A stretch of 64,000 nt of DNA, from assembly GCA_947652115.1 (NCBI GenBank), contig OX393569.1, positions 6,928,794 to 6,992,793 on the forward strand. The letters are read 5' to 3'. A model generated the notes under the pieces. That model did not search any database and had not been told where the DNA came from. It worked only from the letters and a program-made list of their open reading frames with translations. The first letter of the stretch is position 1. Every line of letters begins with the position of its first letter. Below, one piece after another: positions 43,201-55,200 of this stretch. The position numbers were made by a program, and so were the translations under genes. This DNA comes from Blastomussa wellsi. Taxonomy: Eukaryota; Cnidaria; Anthozoa; Scleractinia; Plerogyridae.

Positions 43201-46200
43201 TTGTCAAGAAAATGTTTCCCTGGGCATTCTATAATGTCTTTCAAACAATAGAAATAGAAAAGGCCGCCATATCGGTAAAAAGGTCTATTAGGCTCGACAA
43301 ACAAACACCCCCCCAACAGGATCAAGTCGATTTTGATCACAGGTAACCCAAGCTCCTAAAGGAGCTGTCAACATAACCATGCGCAGTCGTACGGGCTCTT
43401 ACTCCGTGTACCGTATGCAAATGTATCACATTGTTTTACCTTTGTTCGTGATTCTTTGTAGTTTGGGTCAGCATTGTTTCTCATCATTTGTTTCTTTTGT
43501 TTTACGTCATCTGTGTCCGGTACACGAAGAAGGAGCCGACGTGCGTGTTACATTGTGCTTCCCTTGTTTTTTCGTGGCGGTTTGGGACCGTTTCAGGGCG
43601 ATTCAGTGAGTTTGAAGATATGAAGAACACAAAATGGAACAAATGTATGTCGTTTTCATTGAACTTCAATCCCCTATTTTGAGCTGTTGTGTACCATCGT
43701 TACATTCCTATTCAAACTCTTATATTTTACACTGTTACGCAAGGTCATGTTGACAGCTCCTATAGGGAGCTTCACAAAGCTACAATTTTAGTAACCTCTT
43801 GATTTTATGTTTTGGATAAAGGTTAGGGTCCATGCTCCACCCGGTGATTATGACCGTTTGGATTATGCACTAAAGACTGGTGTCAAGGTGTTATCTTATT
43901 ACGAGAAGCTTTTTGGGGAGCCATTTCCTCTGCCGAAACTTGGTGAGTCAAATATTTTTTCAAACCTAACTTTGCCTTTGTCATATATAAGTCTATCGAG
44001 GCAGTCAAGTGGCTGTTCAATCAAAATGTTACATTTGAACCACTGTAAGGCCTTGTTTATTCGTCGCACAATCGCCGAATTTAATTCGGACGAATTTAAT
44101 TCTAGGACCTGCTGGTAATTAAATTCGACGATTGTGCGACGTATAAATCGAATTAAATTCGTCCGATGAATTAAATTCGTCCAAGACGTTCTATCCGTCT
44201 GGCTAGGACGGATACAATTGCGATAACGCGTCTTCAATTTAGACGTGGCACAACTGACGCATCGAATTAAATGCATACATTAATGTGTATCCTTTGAGCC
44301 CGTGGTAAGTTTCGTTCATGTCGCATGCGCAAACAGTTTCTTCGATCTCGCTTTTCCCGCGCCTTTCCCGCTTCGTATGTTTTCTTCGCTCGAAATGTCT
44401 TTGTGGGGAAAAGTTGCCGTACGCGTGCACAATTTTCCAGAGGAATACAAAGTATTGATGCATAATTTGTGGAAAAAGTGTATGTGTTCGATTGGAAGGG
44501 ATTGGGATGTTCGATTGCCGAAGAAAACGATTGCAACAACAGACAAATCAATAAACACACACGGGCAAGAAACTTCTTCTTCAGTGGCCATTTCGGAATA
44601 AGGTGTATAAAATCAGATTAAAACAAGTACAATGTATTTGCCCTATATTTCGGTTTGAAAAACAAACTTTCTACGGGGGCTTAAAGAAAATGAATGCAAA
44701 AAAATACAATATGACCCTTACATATAGGAGCTTTGAAATATAAAATAAGAAGCTATGATTGGCTAAAAAGTGGCTAATTTAATTTTGGTTCATTGCGTCT
44801 ATTAATACCAAGCGGCTCAAATGCTGAAAGCTCGGGTACGAAGGCGCGAGTAAAAAATTAAATTCGTGTCATCAATTCGACGTCTAAATCAACCGTCAAC
44901 TAATCGTCGACTGAGCGACGAATTTGAATTTAATTTGAATTGAATTTCGTCTGAATTAAATTCGACGTATAAACTAGGCCTAAGAAAGGACTTTTTTCCT
45001 TTGGGTTTTAACCAATAAAAAAAATTGGACTTTGCTACGCCTTTATTTTTTGTCAGCTGTGTTTTGCGTTATCACATTTTTACCTTGTTTCCAGACCTTC
45101 TGGCCGTACCCGACTTCCTAAACGGCGCGATGGAGGAATGGGGACTGGTGATGTTCCGGCGAGTATATCTTGTGTATGATGAACAATTTTCGTCTTCTGA
45201 CGTCAAACTTAAAATGACGAAGGTCATAGCACATGAGCTGGCTCATCAGGTGATTTGTTCTAACTCAAAAATGCCTTTTTATTAAATTTTTGCAAACTAC
45301 AGTGAAACCCCACCTTTAATACGGCCACCTCGTTATTACGACCCCTGGGGGGACTCACATATGAAGGGGCTGGGATGCTGGTCGGAAATTTTGAATTAAA
45401 GCCCCCAAAGGCGACCGATCTGGACGTGGCCCAAGCTTTTTTGACCCCTAAAAGAGACCATGAAAACTTTAAAACGAATTAGAAATATACATATTAAATA
45501 TATATTTTTATATTTCTTCGCGTGCAACCCTAAACGAGACCTTCACGGCTAAATATAATGGCGTTTTGCCCAGAACACCCTAAGTGAGACCAAATTCCAA
45601 AATTTACACCCCTAAGCGAGACGACAAGCATCCCCGACTCTTTAATATGCGAGTCCCCCGAGATTACGACCATTTTATTTTGGACAAAACAAAAGCTTGG
45701 TCAGTCATTTTCTCTTTAAGAGAGCCTCTTTAATTCGGCTACCTCGTTAATGCGGCCAGATTTTTACGGCCCATTGCTGACCGGATTAACGGGGCTCCGC
45801 TGTATTTAAAAACAAGTAGCGCTCAATAGCTTTATTTGAATGTTGCGTTGCTAAGGTTTTATCCCAGACTTGATAGTTCAGTTGAACCAATAAACAGTTC
45901 TACATGGATGTGCTACTCAAGTCACTTCGTTGTAACTAACAGGTACTTTATTTTGTCCCGGTGAAAGTCAAACGCTCATACATTTTGTTATAAAACAACC
46001 CCGTTAATGTGATTACCCCGTTGATACGGCCAACGGCCACATTGTGAAATCTCAACCTTGTAAATCCTTTATAATTTTGCCCCGTTAATACGGCCTGACT
46101 CAAACAACATGCACATTCGTAGTAGTCCAAACAAAACAAATAAATTACTTGAAAACAATATTGAATGTGAAGTAACATGATGTTAAAGTGCATCTAACCC

Positions 46201-49200
46201 CAAAATATTTTTTAATAATAATAATAATAATAATTTGCTAATTGTATAGCGCATATTTACATATTCTGATCAATAGCGCTTTACACTACCATGAAAATAA
46301 AATAAAGTTATAAATTATAAAAAATACTTCTTAAAAAGATAAGTTTTAAGTTTAAATTTAAAACTGTTAAGTGATGTTGCTTGTCGAAGCTCCTCGGGTA
46401 GGCCATTCCAGAGTTTCGGAGCTGCTGCTGAAAATGATCTAGCTCCCAGTGTTGAAAGCATCTTTGCCTTGGGATAGTCCAGTAAGCGATTGCCAGTAGA
46501 CTTAAGATCATATAATGAATGCGATTTTATACTAATAAGATCGCTAAGATAAGTTGGTGCTAGGCCATAAATACATTTAAAAGTCAAAAGTAAAATCTTA
46601 TAATCAATACGCCAGTGCAGCTCGTAAAGCGCCGGTGTAATGTGAAGTCGAGCTGCTGCATTTTGTACACGCTGTAATTTAGCGATCTGCGCCTTTGGTA
46701 AGCCAAACAATAAACCATTACAATAGTCAAGACGGCTAGTTATAAAAGCGTGAACCAAAGTAAGGGACTGTGCAATAATTATCTGGAGGGGGGGTTCTAA
46801 GATTAATAGGGGGGGGGGGGGGGCCTGAACTTAAACAAAAGCGCAGGGTAGGGGGGTAAGATGTAATTTCTTAAACATTTGTAGAGGGGTTAGAAGTTAA
46901 ACTGAGAGGTCTGATCTCAATCCATGGACTCAAGATAATGTATATTACATGTAAGCTAATCAAAATCAATTTTTGGAATCTTTTAAGAAGTATTAATATT
47001 AACAAGAGAATCCAGTAACACCCAGTGCATTTAGAGCATTGAAATGGACTGTAAGTGATGTTGATGAGAAACCAACCTTGGTTCGTACCTTTGACCAGTC
47101 CTTTGTAACAGTGCGACCGAAAGATAAGAAGCTATTGGGATCATCAGGAGCAGTGTGGGCATCCGAACAGATACGTCTGGTAGAAGAATTTCCCACTGTC
47201 TTTTGTCTTCCAACTTCGCTGCATCCGAGCTTGAGTACATTTTTACTAAGAGTCGTTTCCCAGAGCGACCTGTACCATACCCCAATGTCTTAGAATTGAC
47301 AGACAAAGGTCCTGGAGCAGGTGTCCATAATATAGAAGTCCATGACTTCTTCCTTCTGGTGTGCCAGTTGCTTGAATCAGACCATCATATTCGTTTGCAT
47401 AGGGCGCCGCATGACTCGGCGCAGAACGAGGCATAACGCACTAATGCTGCAATTGGAGAAGCTCTTACGACAGGAAGTCCGGTCGCCCCACCCAATGACC
47501 CTTTTCATGGGCTTCCTACTACAGAATTGGAAAGAATGTGCTTGAAAGACATAGAACAACACTGCATTGCCTGAGAGGAAGCAAATACTTGGTCAATGGC
47601 CAACCAAATTGTACAGCGCATTCATGACGAATCGGGTCCTGGAAAGAATGACTTCCTGATCTCCCTTGCCAGCTACCATCCGGAAAGTCACATCCTGCTT
47701 CATCTCTCCAAGTACCTTCTTCAATGGAGGAAGGCTTCTCCACAGCAACGACACAAAATATGCGGGAACGGAGTTTTTTCAAAGCTTCAAAAGATGAAAG
47801 ATGCCCATGTGAAGCAAGGACAATACTACCTTGAGTACTTGAAGTTTTCATGTGACCCAACCTGTGATGAATGCGAGGAAGAAGGTTGGACAGGTGGCAT
47901 TCCCATTACACGATCTCCATTGCCAGCCCTTGATCAGTTGATGAACCTCGTTTGGCTCCAAGCTAGGTTGACAGTATCCTTCCTAGTGTACAAGTGAAGA
48001 AGATGTTTGTTGAAAAGAAAGTGACCTCTACTGATAACCAGGCCATACGGCAAGCATGCTTAAAGCTTAACATCGACGAAAGTTCTTGCAGAAGATATCT
48101 TCAGCACCTTGAAGTCTTGGCTGTAAAAGCAGACAAAAGAAATCTGGAAAGAAACACCATTCCAGAAGATATTTGTTGGGAGAGCAGAGACGATGTTGAA
48201 AGAGTGACTAACAAGCAACTTCGGCTCTATCTAAGGCAAGAAGTTCTAATGGTATCTGGAAACAAGGCACAATTAGTTGAGCGAATACTTAAGCATGCAG
48301 ATGGTTCTGTAGCAAGAACATTTGATGAAGACATCGAAGATGATGATGAAAACATGCCCTCCAGTTCTCATGATGATACCTCAATTGATTCTGGGGAGGA
48401 GTCAACCGAGTATGAAGGTGGTTCATCAGGCGACGATTATGTGGAGCGCAGCTTCCAAGTTTTATTTATTGATGATGCAGACATACCAGAACTAGTGTAA
48501 AGGTAAAGAGGGATGTAGGGAGGATCGGAGGTTGGGGAGGGGGGGGGGTTTGAAAGTAATCTCCCTTCTAGACGGGGGTGGACAAGAAGTTATTTTAACT
48601 TTAATTCATGGGGGGTGCAACTTTATTTTAAGGCCTACTTTGCTAATTTTAGAACCCCCCCCCCCCCCCTCCAGATAATTATTGCACAGTCCCTAATTAA
48701 AGAATCCGTCGATAGGTATTTCTTAATACGTCTCAAGTTATGCAAATGATAGAAGGTTCTTGACACACGGGCTTGGGCTCATACGATTATTACCCACAGT
48801 AATGGAACACGAATCTAGTTTATCAAGCTGTTGTCGTGTGCCAACCAACAAAAACTCGGTTTTGTCATCATTGATCATTGATCATTGAATCATCCATTTC
48901 CCCACCGCGTCAATGCACACTTCCATAGCTTGTATAGCATCAGCATGAGCAATGTTACCGAGTGGTTTGAAACTCAGGTACAGCTGCGTATCATCAGCGA
49001 AACAATGAACATCAGGAAGATAATGTTCCACGATCTTAAACGGCTTGGACACAGATGCCCTAAGCATGAGCCTTGAGGTACTCCGCAGGTCAAGTCGAAA
49101 GGACGACAAAGAACCCCATGCACAGAAACACGCTGACTTCTATCAGACAAATGCGATCTAAACCAATTAACTAAGAGCAGTCCCACCTATGCCAACCTCA

Positions 49201-52200
49201 TCAGATAACGTCTCTAAAATAAACCTTTGCACTTTTTCCAAACGCATTGCACCTTTCGTTTCTCCTTTCTACCAAATTCTGACTATTTATAGCATTCAAA
49301 AATTACGAAAACTTGTGCAACATTTGTTCTATGACCGAGTTATAAGGGGCGTGGGTCTATTCCTGATACGACGTCACAAACTGATTTGCATGCAGTTTTA
49401 CAAAGACTTGATGCGATGCAAATCAGTTTGTGATGTCATATCAGGAATAGACCCACGCCCCTTATGACTTGGTCGTGGAACAAATAATGCACAGTTTTTC
49501 GAAACTTTTGAATGCTATAAATAGTCAGAATTTGGTGAAAAGGGGAAACGAAAGGTGCAATACGTTTCGAACTGGTGCAAAGGTTTTTTTAGCGAAAAAA
49601 AAAATACGATTTCGGGGCATTTGTTTTGAGGGTGTGTGTGTGTGCAGGTTCATTCTTTATTGGTTAATCCTGAATGGGCTGATTGAAGTTTGTAAAAGAA
49701 CCTGCCATAGATTTTCGATGAAACTTGGTACACTGTTGTAACGGAATAAAAAGTGAGGCTGACCGTGCTCGTTTCTACGTTACAGTCCTGACGAATACGG
49801 CTATTTACGTTTCTTTGGCAATAGCCGTGCACAACCCAAAACTAGACAACTAAGGTCCATGTTTTCCATAAAGATTCCAACATCACACAGCACTTGATTC
49901 TATTGTTTATTCACCTACGTAACAAAACAATGCCTTCGACTCGCTTTGTTTTTAATCAGCGCTCAAAAATTGAGTTATTTTCGATATGCGCTGTTTGCCC
50001 CTTTATAGCTCAATGTCGATTTTCAGAAACCATGACGTCATCGTTTTGTTGCTATGGTAACACCGATACCAATGAAATCTACATTTTTGGAAACATTATT
50101 CAATCTCTAGTAAATGCGCCAAAAATCTCGCCTGACCGACCCAAGACAGTGAAGTATTAGCTTTTTAAAGTTGGGTTGGTGTGGTTCTGAATAACTGAGA
50201 TGAGCCACCTTGACTAAATACATTATTTGTTTCACGTTGCAGTGGTTTGGCAACCTGATAACAATGAGATGGTGGAATGATTTGTGGCTGAACGAGGGCT
50301 TCGCCATCTTTGTTGAGGATGAATTTGGAGCTGATCACGTATTCGATGACTGGAACATTGTAAGCATACCACAGATTTGTGTCTTGATTGAATGAGCCTA
50401 GCTTTTCAGGGCTGGCGTCTCATGCAACGTCTAAACAAAGCTCGATAAATTTGAAAACTCAATTTTCTTCTTTCCCGATTGGCCTTCCGTTCACAGCATA
50501 AGTGTACGAGCGGGAACTCCCAGACCCCCAGTTTCGAAAATTGTCGACACTTTTCGGGCAAAATGCTCAGGATTCGGGCAACAGCAGTTGCAATTTTTGG
50601 TCGGTTGTTTACCGGTTGTATTCGGAAATCGTGTTATTTTTTCGGGCAGGGAGGTTACAGATCCCCCCCCCTCCCCGAGTCCGAAGGAGCCCGTACGCCC
50701 GTGGTTCACGCTAAAATTGCGTCTTTGGGAAACAAAACGGAACTCTTTGAAAACGCTTTCCAGAGTGGATAATTTGCAAACGCTGGTAAGCCGTTGTCTT
50801 AACGTGAACTGTGGGAAGGGAAAGTTGACATCAAAACAATCCTGTTGGCTCAGGTAATGTGTGCACGCTCTCGTCTGCATTTAAGTGTTTCTGGCGAGGG
50901 AGTGTTTCATGGATGGTGAAACGATTTGAAAACGATATAATGTGGACAGAAAACATGTTATCCGTTTTCGGTGCGCAAATGCTGTTTTCAAATTTATCCG
51001 GCTTAGTGCGGACGTATAGCCTAATCTTTCCCAATCAAACGAGCTTTGTCGTGACAAAGCTTCTTTAAGAAATGATATGACTTAAAATTATCTTATTGAA
51101 TTACTTTCAAACTGAAGTAAACTTCAAACTATTCGTTTTATAACATAGAAAAACAATAACGGGGTTACAAAACCTCAAAACTAAGCAAGGATGGTTTCTG
51201 CTGATGAAGACGAACTACAAACGACCAACATAAAAATGCCTTTTTTCAAGATCCTTTCTCGCTCATCGTTACCTTTGTTTGTTTTCTCCCTCTACCTTAA
51301 ATGCAACCAGAATAAGCCAGATAGTCAAAAATGAACCAGTCATAACATTGTTGTGAATTGCTTTAATGCTCTTATTACGTCTCTCGGTACAACCTCACTT
51401 CAAGCTCAATGCTAATTACTCTCGATATAAATTTTCCATTACTCGCTCGCTCGACTCGAAGACACGTGTACAAAAAATCTATTTACGGACTATAATCAGT
51501 TCTAAGTAAATATTAACGGCGTCACACCCTTATTACGTAATCATGTTCTCGACAACATATATCGGTATTCATTTCACATAACGGCTGTTGATTCGCAATT
51601 ATATTTGTTTTATTCTCAATAACAGTACTAGTATTCCTCTTCGATAATCGTTTCATTAACCAATCAGTATAAAGGACGGAAATAACCCAGGAACCTGGAC
51701 AGGATTTGTTTAACAGTCATACAAATTTTATTCATGTTGTTACTTACTTACTTAGTCCTCTTCGTGCTCGGTAGCACATAAGGCCGTTATTCATGTTGTA
51801 CCTGGTCTATAAAGGTTATTGAAATCAAATAACTGTTATGCTAGGCTAATCAAATTCCAGTGTTAACTGATAACTCTGCTCTTGTTTCAGAACAAAGTTT
51901 CTTAAAAGTACATTTATAGTATCTAAAATAAGATATTTGCGTAATGTTTCTTTTTGAATAATTTTTTTTATAAAAACATTGACTACCAACCGTTTTATTA
52001 ACCAATCAGTATAAAGGACGGAAATAACCTGGACAGGCTTATTACTTTCGTGGTTTACTCTATTTGAGCTGTGCCTTCTCACAACAACATAGCTGGAACT
52101 TAATACGTATACCATAATTTGAAACACAAACTATTTAGCGTAAAAGAGGAAGCTTTAATCTATTGCAACCCGTCTTCAAAGCTTTTCAGCACTCTTGGCT

Positions 52201-55200
52201 GTGCGACATATGATTTAGCGACCCTCGCTAACGTAAAAAGGAGGCTTAAATCTAGTTCTGAAATAAAAAGCTAACAACAAAAAACAAGTTTTACTCGTGA
52301 GCCGCACATGAACGCTATACGGACCTATTTTGATAAATACCGGAAAAACACGTACCGAGTGAGTGACACATGATCACACGTCTTTTCACCTTAGCCCCCA
52401 TTTCCCCCTTGTTTTTTTCCCCTGGTTTATATAATTTTCACTGTTCCCAAAAATATTGTACTCGCGGACTAAATCAAGTCTGCAGGTCTTCAGAGGAGCT
52501 TGTTCAGCTGGAATATCTTTTGTTTTGATGAATTTCTAGAAATTGGCAATGTTTGCTGTAATGAAAATTTCCGCAATGTATTATTATTCCCTTTCCAAAA
52601 TAGTTGATGCTATTTTAGCGAGACTTAGCTAGGACGTGTTTCTCCTAATGATCAGAGCACAGTTTCGACCCGGTCAAGTTTTAAACTAGAGTAGTTATGG
52701 CATCGTTTATCCAGAAAAGCTTGGTTCGGAATCGTGGCACCGATTGTTGAAAATGACATCGACCAGTGTTTCCGAATTTGATAAGAAGCCAAACACAATA
52801 CCAATTTACTAATAGCACACAATAAAAGAAAAGAAAACAGCAAATGTCCCCAAAATTGCCCTTCACCAACGCCCATTAGTTGTGTTTTTGTATGCCTTAT
52901 TGAAATTTAGTACGATGATTAGCTCAAAACAGAAAACAGTATTTTTGGAAATTGTCCAATTGAAGTGCTAGTTCCATTACCCTCTGGCCTAGAATAATGC
53001 ATGTGATTTGATAGAGTAAAGGTCACGCCGGAACAAATGACAGTGCTGTTGCCCCTCTGTCCAGACCAAGATGCCGGACCAGATATTAAAGCTTCAATTT
53101 GATAACAATTGTTTTTATTCAGTTTAACTGCAGAATCGAACAAAACTTCAAATCCGTAATAATCTCCATTTGCATATTGCAGCAGCTTGGAAGGAAATGT
53201 TCCTGTCTTGGACACTAGAGCTGAATTATTCCTTTCTTTAATCTCCAATCTCACTGAATAGTCGTTGTTCTTACTTCCGCACAGACACAGGCCATGTAAC
53301 ATGATGTCTTTGTCCACTGTAAAGTTAATATAATCAGTTTTCCCTCCATAGCGCCATCCTGTTCCTATCTTTTCCACAGATTGAAATCTGTTGCAGTGGT
53401 TAGCGTTATCATCACAGAAACCAGATCGTTCCGTGTCTAAAAATTCCAACGGGGTTCTCAGCGCTGAATTGTAGAATTTGAAGAAGGCGATGACTTCTTC
53501 TGGTGTCAAAATCCTACTGTCAAGGACGACATTGGCGAATTCCGCTTCTTTCATTACTGGAAAACGTATCTGTTTTACGATGGATTCTCCAAGAATTCTT
53601 CTTTTGACTTCACCATCTGCTATTAAACCTTTTCTTTCACATTCCTTTGTTGCCCACTGATTGACCGCTTTGAACAAATCTACCTCTTTTACGCTCAGGG
53701 TGTCCCTTTTGACAACTGCTTCAAGTAAGGACCCCTCGATTGTCGCAAACCCATCAGATTTTACAGCCTCTTCCGTCTGTTTATCGATGACTTTCCAGCA
53801 TCGATACACCAGACTTTTCTCTTCGTATTTCTGAGCAAAGGGCAAGATGCTGAAAACGCTTGATGGATCCAAGTGATCTTGTAGATATTCCGTGCATTCA
53901 TGAGCCAGTGAAGGCACCATGTATTTCTTTGCCAAATACAACACTCCCATCACATTACTTCCGCTCAAGTTCACTTCATCGCTGTACATGTAACGAAATA
54001 ACTCCGACAGACTCTCGTACTCACAGTCAGGCAGTTCAATAGAGTCTCCAGTCTCCGCCAGCTCACCGTAAAACATGGCTTCAAACACAGGACTGCTAAT
54101 CGACAGCACGAACTTGTGAGCAGGAATCACTTCTTTACTTTCACTTTCACTCATAGCCTTTGGCACAACAAACTTCACATCGCTGAAGAGATCGTTGTTG
54201 AACATGAACTTACTTCTTTCCTTGATAGTCGGTCTTGCTGTTTGCCAGTTTTTCTCGATAATAGCCATGGCTCTTTGGACAAGGATGGCGAAATTTTCAG
54301 TTCTCTGAACAAGAATCTCTGAAAACGGAAGAAGTAGGATTGATTTGTACAATTGCAGCGGTAGTTGAACAAATTTGCATCTCATCTTACCGACCCGTCA
54401 CACTTCGCCGAGTCCGTCGGACTCTCAGAATTTCGGGAAGCTGACAAACTCGGCCCTTCTGAGAATCAGGTGCGCTATCAAACCCAACCTCGTTCCCATG
54501 ATGATACATATTTCTGATTACGAGCTTACAAAACTATGGCTAAACTTCCAAAACCAAGAGAAGAACTCTAAGACGTTATGAAAAATATTTGTCATAAAGA
54601 AAGGAAGTTGATAGGCCATTTCCAAAATGCCTTTTCGAATTCATGTGTCTGGAGCAGAACATAAACGTGAAAAAAAAAGAAGGGTAACGATGCTTATTGG
54701 AAACAAAGCGCTAGATCAGGAAATTTATCTTGGATTTCCTCAATTTAAAAGTTATTTTGTACATCGCAGTTGATGACATAATTTGTCATGAAACATCGAT
54801 CGCAGCGCTAAACCGGAAACGAGAGGCGAACCACGTCGAGAAAGTGTAATTCAACTACTCTGAACGATTCGAATGCAAAATGCGATAAATTCGCCCTGAC
54901 TGGGTGGATTTTTACACTTTTTTAGCTTTTCTAAATGATCCTTTGCGGAATTTGTTTCGACAAATCAAACGGTTCCTTCAGTACAATCTTTTTGCGATCA
55001 TTCGAGGTAATTCACTTATCAAAACCCAGAAAATCTTCCGTAGTGAGAAGAAAACTAGAAATGTATGAACAACCTTAAAGGAGCTCTGACATGGATAACA
55101 CATTCTGAATTGTTAAGCCTAATTTTTTCAACCTTGTTATTTACAGCCTTTGTTCTTTGATCTCAAGCCATCCTTGTTCATTCTCAGTTTATCGTTACCT

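Larger units (their letters stand above)
46764..48693. mobile_element. Harbinger-like DNA transposon with TAA target duplication
   Basis: TIRs start GGGACTGTGCAATAATTATC and match exactly for the first 27 bases, followed by G- or C-runs and a further mirrored TTCTAA. TAA flanks both ends (46761-46763, 48694-48696). A three-base TWA duplication is typical of PIF/Harbinger. No DDE transposase was recognised in it, so the superfamily assignment rests on the ends. Confidence 0.7.
46218..49190 (-). mobile_element. L2/CR1-type non-LTR retrotransposon, split by a DNA transposon
   Basis: Minus-strand reverse transcriptase pieces lie on both sides of 46764-48693. The right piece (48700-49190) holds [27 protein letters not shown] and [11 protein letters not shown] (catalytic aspartates). 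The left piece (46315-46760) holds the C-terminal signature [11 protein letters not shown] and [11 protein letters not shown], then a TTATT-type 3' tail near 46218. The 5' end (endonuclease) is missing and the right piece has frameshifts, so the element is dead. Confidence 0.85.

Noticed and set aside
50491..50880. Protein-coding exon of the aminopeptidase
   Set aside because: Overlapping frames on both strands, no M1 similarity, and exon 5 already joins exon 6 with the expected length.
54269..54385. N-terminal extension of the BTB protein
   Set aside because: It crosses a likely 5'UTR intron and lacks family similarity; the ATG at 54268 fits better.
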